From NCBI GenBank assembly GCA_020747015.1, contig JAGTJM010000095.1, positions 1 through 64,000 on the forward strand: a stretch of DNA of 64,000 bases, read 5' to 3'. This DNA is from Pyrenochaeta sp. MPI-SDFR-AT-0127. Lineage: Eukaryota > Ascomycota > Dothideomycetes > Pleosporales > Cucurbitariaceae. The notes under the pieces were generated by a model. That model was not told the DNA's origin. It did not search any database and worked only from the letters and a program-made list of their open reading frames with translations. Each line of letters opens with the position of its first letter. The stretch's first letter is position 1. Of the stretch, positions 21,388 through 32,597 are shown one piece after another. The position numbers and the translations under genes are program-made.

Positions 21388-22888
21388 ATGAGGCACCGCT
21401 CGGGTTTCCAATTTCTTCTCGTCGCAGTGGTGAGCATTTCTCCTGTGGTGCGCGCTGTGAACACTGTGGTGGATGTTGGATATGCTCAGTACAAAGGAGC
21501 CATAGTCGATGCAAAGCTTGGTGTTTCTGCATGGAAGGGCATACAGTACGCTGCGCCTCCGATTGGAGACTTGAGATTTGCAGCACCACCAAAGCAGGCG
21601 CAACCTGCCCGCCCAATCAGCCTACCGACTGGACCGTAACAAGCCCTAACGATCGGTTCCACATAGCAGAAGATTGCCTTTACCTGAGCGTTTATGCGCT
21701 AATAGGCCCAAGTGCCGACTCGAAGCTGCCTGTCGTAGTCTTCTTTTAGGGGGGAGGTTTCTCATCGCAGTCAAGTGCTAATTGGGATCCCACGGATATC
21801 GTTGCAGAAAGGCGGGTTGTTTTCGTCCAGTTCAGTTATCGCGTTGGCATGTACGGATTCTTGAGCAGCGCCGAGGCCAAGGCGGGAGGCGCCGACGTCA
21901 ATGCAGGACTGAGAGACCAGGTAAAGCTCCTCGAATGGTATAAATGTCTAATTAACGAAAAGGGCTGCACCGACGCGACAGACGGCTTGGCCTGTCTGCG
22001 CGCGCTGAGCGAGTCGGCCATCCGCTCCTCCAACTGCAATTTCAATCCTAACATCGATGGGGAGCTGTATACTGACTCTCTGGTGAACCTGTTTGAGCAG
22101 GGCAAATACGCCAAAGTGCCAACCATCATGGGCACATGCGCTGACGAATGCACCAAATGGAATGCGCCTGAGACACTCAACACCACAGCCGAGGCGCTCC
22201 AATGGATAGTCGACAAAGACTCAAGCCTGAGCAACACTTCAATAGCTATCATAGAAGACCTCTATATCAAGCCGACACAGCCAATTTTTCCCAACAAAGG
22301 TCGCTATTGGCGTCACGCAGCTATGGCCGTAGCTGAGATTGGTGCTACTTGCATGACGCGCAACATTCAGAATTACCTTGCGCGCGACGGCGTCCCCACG
22401 TTCAACTACAAGTATGCTGTGCTGGATCCGTCTGACGAGGAGGTGGGCTATGGCGCTTGGCATACTGTCAACTCGTACGCTTTCTGGGGCACCAACCGCA
22501 CCGACGGCGGGCAGCCTCCGAGTTACTTTATGGCCAACAAACCCATCATCTCCATTGTGCGCTCCTACTGGACCAGTTTTTTCCGCAATCTAGACCCTAA
22601 TACGGACCGTGTCAAGGCAGCGGCTGAGTGGTTGCTTACACTGGTTCCGAGTCGCGTGAGCGTCTATTCATCCAGACCAACAACACCAAGATGGAGCGCA
22701 TGTCCCTCGCCCAGTCACTCCGCTGCGACATCGTGCGCCCCATGAGTGACAACCTGGGCAAACTTCCTGCCGACAACGCCGTCACCGATCTCGACCCCAA
22801 GCTTGCTGCAAAGTTGAATCGCACAAGCGAAAGCACGAGCTTCGTGGGCAAGAAGAAGCTCGTCAGAAGCTTCAACCGGCACCATTAG
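21388..22888 (+). pseudogene. secreted type-B carboxylesterase/lipase, pseudogene
   Basis: The frame opens with a convincing signal peptide (FQFLLVAVVSISPVVRA) and the esterase start (YKGAIVDAKLGVSAWKGIQYA, then PPIGDLRFAAP). The frame then shifts to EDCLYLSVYALIG. In-frame TAG occurs right before GGGF, where the family has W-x-Q-GGGF, so CAG-to-TAG is the simplest change. After FVQFSYRVGMYGFL and LRDQVKLLEWYK the sequence jumps to INEKGCTDATDGLACLRAL. About 100 residues are missing, including the GDSAG nucleophile elbow with the catalytic serine. The rest (IDGELYTDS, VPTIMGTCADEC, YGAWHTVNSYAFWG, near the usual catalytic histidine) is well kept until a further shift near 22630, and the last piece ends at 22888. 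Four separate lesions make it non-functional. Confidence 0.85.
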
Positions 22889-25796
22889 CCGCCTGCTCTA
22901 AGAATTTTAGCGATGGGAGAGGCATATGAGTTTTGAATAAATCTTAAATCAATAATTGTATAGCCTTCATAATTTAATCGAGATAGAATATGAGATAAAC
23001 ACCGTGATACGATAGCAACGCACTGTATGCTACAAGACGTTGTCGTTGTCCCCACAACCGTAGACCGTAAATTTAATTGCCCAGAAAACGAATAATCCAG
23101 CCACTATTTCCCCAGCTTTGATAGCAACTCTCTCCGTTGAGCCACCACCAAGGTTTCTCATGATCTTTATGCCAACGAACCTCCTTGGCAGGCATCAGAT
23201 CCTTATATCGCCAACCTTTTGGAGTTCCTTTTGTTTCAAGGCTTACCCAGCCCAATCGGTTGTATTCTTCATCAACAGAAATCAACATCACTATAAAGAG
23301 AACTTGCCGTTGAATTGAGAAGTCGTAAGCAAATTAAAACTGCTTAAACTCGAAACCCAATACTCGGCCACCTTAGTCTTATAGAGCAGGAACTTTGCGC
23401 ACTAGAGTACCCCGTTGGTCAAACTTGTAACAGTGAAAATTTAGTTCTACAAACAACAAAAACTCTTATCAAAGCAACTGGTAGGTGGCTGCAAGCGTTT
23501 TAGTATGCTATCGGATATCCCTACACAGAGACTTGGCTACCTGCTAAGCCACCATCGCAGCCATGGCAGTGGGCTATAAGTATAAAGCACCGTTGAAGTG
23601 TTGCGAGGGTCCGATATGGTTGGCTTCCTATTGCCGCGGTATTGAAATCTTTCCGTTCACTGTAAACACGGTGCTGGGTCTTGCGTATTTTGATGCCTTC
23701 CATGAAGCTGGAACTCTATGACCAGATTCGCAAGTGTTCTTTCATCTCTCGCATATCAGGGGCTTGGGGACAGCGGACTATTAGAAAGTACGCTCCAAAC
23801 CATTAAGCGAGATGTCTCAGACCAAAGGTGGCGCCATAGCAGGTGTGACTACCAATATGCTACAGTGATCGGTGGCCATGGAGGTAGCCGCTTGGATCGG
23901 TACATCGTAAGATGCTAGCATTTCCTGTGAGCCTGGCGAGCAGGTGCTTCCTGAACGAAGCTGACGTTCAGGGCGAATTATTGTGAGTCGCACTCAAACG
24001 GCACACGAAAGCTAATCTAGTGAAGGGGGTTACATGAGGCAATAGATCCTGAGTGCCTATATGTTCGGTAGTATTTCAAAATGTAAAGCCCAATTCATGT
24101 TCTTTTACAAGTGCCCCTAGCTATCAAAGCAAACGATTAAAATGCGAATTATACAGATTTTGGCCTTTCACATAAACATACATGTCATGGCTCTTCTGGA
24201 AGTGAATAATCATACACTGGAAACATAATTTTCAGAAACAACACAGCTCCCAGAATCCGTTGTACGTTTTGATAAATATTTTTGTTATAGTCTCTTCATT
24301 AGAATTGTTCTCAGTACGGCGAAAGCCTTTTTTTAGTACACTTGGTCGAATCGCGCTACAATCAGCACCACTCCAATACGTGTACATTGGTCAAAGGAGC
24401 ATAACCTGATAAGAGTCCGGCTTGATCAGTTCACACATTCACTTCTCACAAACATTGATTGCGGCACCGCGCGTATTTAGAGTTTACACCCCAAGCTTTC
24501 GCTTGTCGAAGATTGGTCTGCCAAGAAAGTTAGCCAACAAGACAGAACTCGTTTCGGCTAAGTTTGCCGCACGAGGATTGCAGAGTCCGAAATATTGACG
24601 TGGCTTTCTCATGGCGTGTGATTGAAGGGGTGCATTGGACACCATGCCATGGCTGGAAATCGGAGTACGAGTTGGAAATCGCGACTACAGGGGATGATAC
24701 GACGGACGCATTTCTCGGATCATTGTCAGATGTTCATCGACTTGGTAATTATGTCCGGAACAGCCGACTAGACGAGGATACGCCGCGGTACGAAGTCTTC
24801 CCAATTGTGAACGACATTTGCCGTTCGCTGCCCGCTGTTTGCTCAAAAATGGGCCTAGTCATGGCCTCATAACGCAAAATATAGTCCAGGATGCTCTTTG
24901 GACCAGAGAATTACATCAGCAGGCGTCACTTCGAAGTGCGAGTTAGGTTTTAGTAGTAGAAAAGTGTCTCCAAGGCAATGTGTCGTCATTGAAGGATCAC
25001 AAGATTGGTGAACCATTGCAGCGGTCAGGCCACTATTCTTTCTCGAGCCCGAACCTCAACTGTGGAGTAAATTTTGCACCTAAAGGCCATCCTTTCACCT
25101 CTAATTAAACAATCTCTTCTATAGCCCTGATATACGATGGCAAGCCTGGATTCCTAAACAGGATCGATTGCCTCTCGCGTCGGACTCTGAACGTCACAAA
25201 ACATGCATTTGCTAGCCTGAGTAATGTAAGAACCTTCAAAATCCCATAAACGCAAGATTTATAGCCGTGGAACCATTACCACAGCTCTGGAGCCCAGTAT
25301 ATACTAGTATCATGCCGGCACAGCATCCAGCTGGTTCACGGCATATGGCGGGAATTCATGCACCACTCAGGCTACTAGCGATTCTGCATTCATGTTATGG
25401 TGGCTCCAATTGGCTCCCACGACGCGACGCTGGCGATCGCTGGCAAGTCGTTCAGCTGGTGTTGAATTACCCCTTGCTCGGTCCCAACCGGCAGGTAATT
25501 GGACACCTTGTGAGCCCAATCCCACGTCAGAGCTTTTGTGTCTGTCCCAAATGCGTGTTGTTGAATAAGCCAAATTGAGTTAAATTTGAGTTTACGCTGG
25601 AACTATGTCAGGTGCGGAATAAGTGCCACAGATACTAGAGATAGGTACGAGCAGACGCCTTGGAGGCACTGCCGCACTCAAGCGCCCCGCGGGAGATGCC
25701 ATCCCATAAACTTGCAGTCTGCTCGACGCTGGTTCATGCCCGTTGAGTTCTTCTCAAGCTATCAACCGCGGGCAATTAATTCTTCCGGACTAGAGT
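22889..25796. other. intergenic, no gene recognised
   Basis: AT-rich near 22.9-23.05 and 24.05-24.4 kb. Three frames have protein-like composition but no identifiable domain: 23073-23291 (minus, Trp-rich), 24564-24872 (plus, no ATG at its start) and 25267-25578 (plus). They may be gene fragments; I do not call them genes. Confidence 0.35.
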
Positions 25797-27016
25797 ATGG
25801 CCGCAACCACTACGCATATATCTTTATCTTCGGACAGCCTTGAGGTCCATGTGATGGCAGGTTCTTTAGCGGTTGGGGTGAGCTCGCTGGTCGCAGTTAT
25901 GCTTCGCATTAAGGCCCGACGTATGCGAAACGCCTCATTCGCTATAGACGACCATAGCATGGTCGCAGCTGTGGTATGAGATGATTTCGCGATTTACAAG
26001 AGACATCCTAAATTTTTCGTAAGACATTATCTTTGGGAGTTGTAGCCGGAAATGTTACTGGTGGGTATTTCAAAGCTTTCTCGCCGTTGTCTGCGATAAC
26101 ATTGTTACAGCCGCGCAGTATGGCCTGGGAAGACACGTATCGACTTTGAGCCCGAGGGAGCTTCTTATGTTTGCCAAGGTAGTTGACCCTATGATTCTTT
26201 TCGTTTTACTAACTTTTGTAGACCTTTTTTGCTTCACAAATACTGTGGGCAGTAGCGATTCCCGTTATCAAGTTTGCGATATTGATGCAGTACTTGAGGA
26301 TCTTCAGAATCCTTACATATATCAGAATCTGTGCCTGGGCTCTCATTTCTGTGAGCATGGCTTGGGGGGTTATGGTTGTAACTGTCTTGATTTTGAAATG
26401 CCAGCCACTGGACTACAATTGGAATAAGTCGATACAGGGCCGTTGCATTGACGAGATCTTCTTTTACAAGATTGGTACGGCAATTAATGTCACTACAGAT
26501 GTTTTGATCCTAATTTTGCCTATGCCGGCAATCTGGTCGCTGAATGTGCGGCTGAGCCGGAAACTACAGGTGGTTATTGTCTTTCTGATCGCTTCCTTGT
26601 ATGTGGATCCCCCATCTAGAGAATCTTTCTGACAAATATAAGGAGTTGTGCTTTTAGTACTGCAAGATTTGTTTCACTTTTCCAACTTAAAGGTGATGAT
26701 ATTACTTGTAAGCGTTCGCGAGGAAAACTGACAATAGTCACTAATTCTTTTAGATGAATTGGCGATTCCCTGTCTATGGTCTGCGATTGAGCCCTGTCTC
26801 GGTATCGTGGCGGCTTGCCTCGCCACTACAGGGCCAATTGTTGAAGTTCTCAAAAACAAGGTTCATCAGTCTATCACTCGGTCATCCACTACTGCACCAC
26901 AAAGCGAGAGGACCATTACAAGGAATTCGTGGAAAGGTGTACGTAGGCTGGGCAGCATGGAGAACGTTGTATTAGAGAGACTCCCACTGCCTGATGGACA
27001 CTCGCAAACTCTTTGA
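25797..27016 (+). CDS. PTH11-like rhodopsin-domain integral membrane protein (second copy)
   Basis: Predicted exons are 25797-25973, 26024-26060, 26111-26178, 26222-26598, 26658-26707 and 26754-27016, giving 323 residues. Every intron (43-59 nt) is GT-AG and phase-consistent, and the joined protein recreates family motifs across junctions. These are IDDHSMVAAVTLSLG after the first helix, AAQYGLGRHVSTLSPREL, ILWAVAIPVIKFAILMQYLRIF in TM3, CQPLDYNWNKSIQGRC, TDVLILILPMPAIWSLNV in TM5, ARFVSLFQLKGDD, and AIPCLWSAIEPCLGIVAACL at TM7. The tail LERLPLPDG is hydrophilic. Members are thought to be membrane sensors. It is diverged from the gene at 10.8-12.1 kb, so the two are not recent duplicates. It ends 64 bp from the convergent hydrolase gene. 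The exon count is high, and the 37-nt and 50-nt exons are the parts most open to doubt. Confidence 0.75.
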
Positions 27017-27080
27017 CTAGCCATGCTATCCCAGATGAGACCGAATTCATATTGCAAGCATCTGCTTTACCCTAAACTCA

Positions 27081-27933
27081 TCAAGAGCCACCTCTTCTCG
27101 TTAAATTCTCGACGCTCAGGATTAAGTAACAAAGTAGAACATCAACATCGCTCAACATTACCATGTGGCCTGCATCACACGTCATAATATCGGCCTGCGC
27201 GAGGGCGGCGAAGTCGAGCTGTAGCTGTACTGGTATAATATGATCCTTAGCGCACACCAAATAATTGCATGGAAGCTCATCGTGCCCAGTGAAGAGGATT
27301 TGAGCGTCCCAGTTTGCGGCGGGTTGCGGCCGTAATTTTTCAATCCAGATTTGTGCGTCTTGGTCGTCTATATCGTTGAATAGACTTACACGTGGGTTGG
27401 CAGGGTGGGTATATTCGCCCTGACTGATATTAGAACCTGTGGGTCATGAAATCTTCACACTGACCCGAATTTCGAAGAATGGCATTGGTCCAGTGACGTG
27501 CCCAAGTGGGAACAACCCGGCACATATAAAGGCAAAACCAACCACACCGCCTGGATGCCCAGATCTGACCATGCATCTTTTCGTCAAGCCTTCGACTGCC
27601 GCACTACTGATGAACCTGTAGCCGAAGTCAAACCATAGACCTTCAAGAGCCGTACAACCCCTACCCTCCAGCAGAATGAGCAGCTACAACCACGTCACGA
27701 CCCCGTGAGACCACTGGTTCAATAAATCGACGTACAGCTGCTATATCATCATTCAAGGTAGCAGCATCGGAAGAGGGACGCCCAGTACTGTAAAGCTGTG
27801 CCACAATCACTTCCCAACCCCGCTCTTGTAGCCTTGCAACGGTCTCATCGAAAACGCCAGTCGAGCTTTCCCAAAATCCAGGAGCAATCACAAGGGTCGG
27901 AGTTTTCTCATCGAAGCTTACATGCTTGTACAT
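27081..27933 (-). CDS. alpha/beta-hydrolase (AB hydrolase-1-like)
   Basis: Predicted exons are 27933-27665, 27615-27465 and 27419-27081, giving 252 residues. Without splicing, a TAG directly follows the nucleophile elbow. Removing a 49-nt GTAGGG...CTACAG intron instead restores AHSAGG-FISSAAVEGLTKR, the expected sequence. A second 45-nt intron (GTCAGT...CAG) is needed to keep frame later and is less certain. Hallmarks are PTLVIAPGFWESS (oxyanion region near strand 3), VVVAAHSAGG with the nucleophile Ser of the G/A-x-S-x-G elbow, ILFTGHDELPCNYLVCAKDHIIP with the acid Asp, and DAGHMVMLS with the catalytic His. The fold is cytosolic with no signal peptide. Substrate unknown; relatives include esterases and haloperoxidase-like hydrolases. 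Confidence 0.75.
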
Positions 27934-29132
27934 TATGATGCACTATTTAGTGGACAGAGCTGAGAAGTGATTGTCCGGGTAGGGGTAGAAGACTTCAGTG
28001 GAAAAGCAATTGTTGAATTCACGAAACGTGCATAAAAGCTAGCTTCGTATATGCAGTGCCGAAAATGTTACGATGCTTGAAAACCGCCGATGAGCCGAGG
28101 CTAGTGACTGCATTAGAGTCGAAAGAGGGACGAACATTAAAATTAAGACTCGAATTTCGTAGCCTAGAATAAGTATTCTTTGGTTGATCATTACTTAGCG
28201 GAGTTTGAAGGGTACCATCAGCGGCTTGTTCGGTTCCATGAGAACGAAACACCCCAAACGTTCAGCAGTAAGAACCCGGTTGCATGGCCATAGTTGAATT
28301 GCCCATGCTCGTCAATAATATCGTTTCCCTGTTAGCTAAAATAACAAGAAAAGAGGCACTGGATATGAAAAGCCCTGTAGAGAAGTTAGCAGTAGCTCTT
28401 TAGATCAGGCTTGCGAGCCTCAAACACTTTTGTATTAAAATGCCTTGCAAAACAGAAGCTAGGTGCAGTGACAATATTCACGTCACTATTCATGCGCCAG
28501 GCCTTTTCTTGAAGCGTAGGTAGATTGATGTGCAGAAACACGTGAAAATAACAATCTACCGCCGCTTTATAACAACATCTGTGATATTTAGACCCGCGTG
28601 AGCCTTCTGCAAACGTCTTTGAATACTTTTCAAGATGCTCACTGATGGCAGTAGTCAGTAGAATAAATTAGAGCTTCTCAGAATTCGATCATTTTGGCTA
28701 TTATGTCAGTGAGTTGTACATTAACGACCGGCAAGGCGACGCCAATCTGGTTCGTATGGACTTGCGAATTCATCTACTCCATGATATACGTATTATGTTC
28801 TACGGAAACCCGGCTATCCTTCGTTTTACATATATGGAGCAGCACACGCACAGGTGTTTCAGTATTGCACTTTCCTTGCCACAAATAAATGTGCTACATT
28901 AACGATGACGTAAATGACGGGCAATGAATTTCATTTCTATTGTTGAGTTCAATATTCAAGCACTGGCACAAAGTCCAAGCTCTTCGATCACAAGGAGGCC
29001 AAATCCATCGTCACAATCTCTTTCTACCACTTGATCTTTTTCCCTGCTGCACAAAATATGTCAGTCAGCGTTATTCAACATCATGACACTGCTACTCACA
29101 CTAGACGTCTGGACTTTATGTACAGGAAGTGT
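27934..29132. other. intergenic, no gene recognised
   Basis: Frames of 60-78 codons (28019-28252 minus, 28694-28902 plus) are unidentified. The region is moderately AT-rich. It includes the promoter of the minus-strand hydrolase and, at its end, the 3' flank of the small secreted protein gene. Confidence 0.35.
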
Positions 29133-29291
29133 TCAACAATTGTAGCAAATTTCTTCAACTCCGTTCACACAGCACTGACGCCCGTTCCTGCATGCCCCAC
29201 ACTCGAATTGGCGTTTTTCGAGATCGGCAGACGGAGCCGCCACGGCAAAGCTAGTCAAGATTGTGAAGAGAACGGCGTATTTGAACTGCAT
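29133..29291 (-). CDS. small secreted cysteine-rich protein (52 aa, effector-like)
   Basis: Single-exon frame of 52 codons. Residues 1-19 form a signal peptide (MQFKYAVLFTILTSFAVAA). A short pro-segment ends in a Kex2-type dibasic site, LEKR at 24-27. The predicted mature peptide of about 25 residues has six cysteines (positions 31, 34, 40, 41, 49 and 52 of the precursor) in the pattern C-x2-C-x5-CC-x7-C-x2-C, enough for three disulphides. Size, cysteine density and Kex2 site are characteristic of secreted fungal peptides that act outside the cell, including plant-interaction effectors and antimicrobial peptides; no specific function is claimed. A TATAAAG box lies about 88 bases upstream of the ATG, which supports it being a real gene. 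The frame is intact in a neighbourhood of pseudogenes. Confidence 0.7.
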   Translation of the reverse strand: MQFKYAVLFTILTSFAVAAPSADLEKRQFECGACRNGRQCCVNGVEEICYNC

Positions 29292-29378
29292 AGTGGCGGT
29301 CGGTTGATACTCAAGAGATAAGAAGCGGATGTAGAACTGTAAAGCTTTCAGGGGCTAGGTTATTGAACAGTATTATGT

Positions 29379-29385
29379 CTTTATA
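29379..29385 (-). promoter_or_regulatory. TATA box of the 52-aa secreted peptide gene
   Basis: TATAAAG on the minus strand, about 88 bases before the start codon, a usual distance for a fungal core promoter. Confidence 0.5.
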
Positions 29386-31686
29386 GACCGAGCGATTGAA
29401 TTTATAGTTCACGTCCAGTCGATGAACACACAAATTCGTTCGATCGGCCGGTGTGACATGCTCGGGCAGCGGAACAATAGGTGTAGCACGCCTGAATCCT
29501 TTGTCACCGCCCTACAATCCTGCGAACGCAGTGAGAATACCCCGCAATCACAATTGCTGCAAAACATGATCCATGATGGCTTAATGTCTCGATTCATTGC
29601 ATGCTTCAGTACCTGCAATTAGTGTGTCTTGTGCAGTAGACCCAATAAGCATGATCATACTATGTGATGGCGTTTGCTTGCGTTCGGACAACTGGCGATG
29701 TAGCTATTGAGAGCTGGTGATCAGACCACCCAAATCTCACTTCCGATGACTCGCGCGGGGTGTAGGAGCCCCCAAACTAAGCTGAAATTCTCCCGATATG
29801 AGATTGCATTCCCTTGATAATACCTGGCTGACTTAATACTAGACGGGGCTTGATTATTGTGTTCGGACATTCGGGTAAATTCGCGAGCGACCGAGCGACT
29901 AAGATAATATGCGCGATCCTGCGATTTGAACAGGAATCACCCGACAGTGACTATTTCGTCAATGTAAAATATGATAACTACGATAATATCACACCGCGAG
30001 TGGTTAAATAGGTGTTACACTAACAGCAAGAAATGTAGCAGCAAATACAATGCACGAGAGATTGCCAAGCATAGAGAACAATGATCATGAGTGGTGAATG
30101 ATATATATATGTGAAAACCGTCCATTTGGCAGCCTGAAAATCATAAGAATGGTATAGTATTAGTGACTGTCATTCTCGCCTGCGTGTGAATCATCTTTGT
30201 AGTCAAGTCCATATCGGCAGATTGGTAGGAACGGATGGTTATCTAAAACACGATATAAATAGGTATTCTTCTATTCCAGCGGGCTGTCCCCCTCAGTGTG
30301 TCATTATGTACTCCAAACCTCAATTGTGATAGGCTCGTTCAATGTAAGGAGTGCTGGAACCACTGCGGGCCGCGAATTCAAAACTTTGAAAGTCAATTGC
30401 GATGCATAAGCGCCTCATCTTCTTCCCTTCTATAGAAAGCGTGCTATCGCTATGTTCTCATTATCACACTAAGGAAACAAGCCTTCTCTATCAGCCTTGC
30501 AGGTTGCTCTATAATCGCGCTCGGCAAGACGCAATCCGCACAATAACTGGCCGAAGTTGCAACGTAACCATAGTCAATGCGTACAGATGATATAATTTCA
30601 CGCCATTTACCACTCAGCATCTTTATCGACGTAAAATCCATAACACCCCTCGGAATTAAAGACAGATTTGGCAGCATCATATATTTTCCTTACTACGTAG
30701 TGATTAATACTTGACAAAGGCTGGGGATCTAGAAGACTTCTTGAGCAGTACTCAGCTGATACACCTCAATTGTAGCTAACCTGGAGTTCAGCACAGCAGG
30801 TACCCGTACTAAACTGTGATTTCACTGCCGACTTGATTATCGCCAACAACATTTTGACAATCATGCTATAAAGTCGGATTCACTTGAAAATGCTGCTCTG
30901 TGCGCAACAACGCCAAGCACCACGGGGTTTCAATTGCCAAAGGTCACGGAGGAACATTCAATTCAGGCAGCAGTTCTAGGACTCCTCATTTAGTTCCTCG
31001 TTGAGATTCTGAACGTTCGTGGTCATACATAATGCAAAGTCCGCTTTTCAAGGGGCATAGTAAAGTATCTACAGTGCCGTTACTTATTACATCGTGACCT
31101 AATGCTTGCATGTAAGCGATCAAAATACAAGACCAACGAAATTTCGTAATGACTATAGAACCTCCGCTTTTATAATTCAGTGGTAGTCCCCACTACGAGT
31201 TGAATTGTCGTATCGATCGGTGGCAGTATACGGGCATTTAAGTCCGGTGCAACGGTGAAGCGGCCTTAAGTGAAAGTACTTTAGAGTATAGCGTGATATA
31301 GCTGTGTTTCTAATATGACCAATACGTAAAGGCCAAGGCGGTGATGTAGCTAAATATGGTTATAGATCGCGCTGAGTGTTCATACATACTAAGTATCCCG
31401 GCCAGCGCAGCTGTGGGCGGGTCGACGAAGCCGGGGCATAAGTCTAGGCAAGATCCGGCACAGTGGACTATTACTCATTGATAAAAATGGCAGCCATAGA
31501 CAAATCCACTACGACATGCTTTCGTCCGAGGAGAGGAGACGCTCGCAAAGTGCAGGTAAAGAAAAAACCGCCCTTCCCGAGGAAAAGGTAGACACCCTAT
31601 TCAGCTATATCACACAAGGAGAAGCACCTAGACAATGAATATTGCAAGTTATATTATTAAAACCATCACCTAGTGTATTATTAGAT
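29386..31686. other. intergenic, no gene recognised
   Basis: 2.3 kb, largely AT-rich with scattered short frames. The minus-strand frame at 30450-30680 and the plus-strand frame at 30402-30590 overlap and are unidentified. A T-arm-like sequence near 29925-29945 is not accompanied by the rest of a tRNA. Confidence 0.35.
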
Positions 31687-32506
31687 TTACCCGCAAACTC
31701 CGGCACCTGCGCCCTTCTCAGGGGTCCCAATGCAAAGACCATTGCAGCAAGCTCCTGGGTTTGGCAGATCGCAGTAGTCGCCGACGGCGTTACAGCAGGA
31801 AGGCGTGCCCAACACCACCTGGCACCTTCCGCTGCAGCATTGGCTGCCTAACGAGCAGGTGGAGTCTAAGCCAGAGCCTTTGCATGCGATACAATCATAT
31901 CCGGTCGCGACCACGTTTGTTGTCTGTACACCATTAGTCCGCGGTTCGAACTAAGACTTTGGGCCGAGGTTGAAACGGACCTGTGCTGCCGCAGTGCGTG
32001 TCGTGGTTGTAACAGTTTTGGGCTGGAGACCGAGACAGCTACATCCCTCTGATATTTTGGCGGCGGCGAATGCGGCGAGCAGTGGGAGTATATTGCCTCG
32101 TTGCTCGAGGTCCGCAGGCTCGGCGTATTGGAACCCCCGGTAGTTGATGGGCACGTTTCTCTTCTCTTGCCCGCACCTTGACTGGTATGTGGTGATATAT
32201 GTTGTCGAGGTTGTGACCGTTCTGTCAGTCGAAAACTCATCAACTAGCTCAGGTCAGAAGAAATGTGTTCTCAACTTACACCGCAGGAGGTGTGAATGTA
32301 GTGGTCGCCGTCTTTCCCTGGATCTTGAGATACGAGCTGCAGAAGCTGGTTGCTGGAGGTCCAAGCTTCTTGAGGACGCTGAGGGCTCCAGTCACCTTGG
32401 CGCAATCGACGGCGCGCTAGTCAAATCGCGCAGCGGGGGTGGGTTCAGGCCAGGCGATTACAAGACCGCTGGCTGCGGCTGCGAGGAGAAGCCTGAATGC
32501 GACCAT
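31687..32506 (-). CDS. secreted protein with C-terminal cysteine-rich (knottin-like) domain; in-frame TAG in exon 1
   Basis: Predicted exons are 32506-32280, 32221-31981 and 31923-31687 (about 234 codons), with GTAAGT...CAG and GTCCGT...CAG introns that keep frame; the second has an ACTAAT branch-like site. The N-terminus MVAFRLLLAAAASGLVIA is a signal peptide. A CAKVTGALSVLKKLG...ATSFCSSYLKI block follows, of a type common in secreted pleosporalean proteins, then a Thr-rich linker (TVTTSTTYITTY). The C-terminal about 70 residues hold a dozen cysteines including GSQCCSGRC, SCCNAVGDYC and GACCNGLC, suggesting a disulphide-knotted fold. Codon 30 is TAG. Either the gene is disrupted, or a 45-nt GTAATC...CTAG intron (exactly 15 codons) removes the stop. 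A TATAAAG lies about 88 bases upstream. Function unknown; extracellular. Confidence 0.65.
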
Positions 32507-32590
32507 GGTGATCAAGTTTGGCGGTCAAGACAGGCTCAAAAGGCAGAATGAACCCAAATTGTCCTGCTACGGTATGTTAATCAATACCCT

Positions 32591-32597
32591 CTTTATA
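32591..32597 (-). promoter_or_regulatory. TATA box of the knottin-like secreted protein gene
   Basis: TATAAAG on the minus strand, 85-91 bases before the ATG at 32506, nearly the same spacing as for the 52-residue secreted peptide gene. Confidence 0.5.

Noticed and set aside
27661..27670. TAG directly after AHSAGG as evidence that the hydrolase is a pseudogene
   Set aside because: A 49-nt GT-AG intron removes the stop and restores the expected family sequence, so an intact spliced gene is the better reading.
29915..29950. T-arm-like sequence (CCTG-TTCAAATC-GCAGG) suggesting a tRNA
   Set aside because: No matching acceptor stem, D-arm or anticodon arm could be folded around it.
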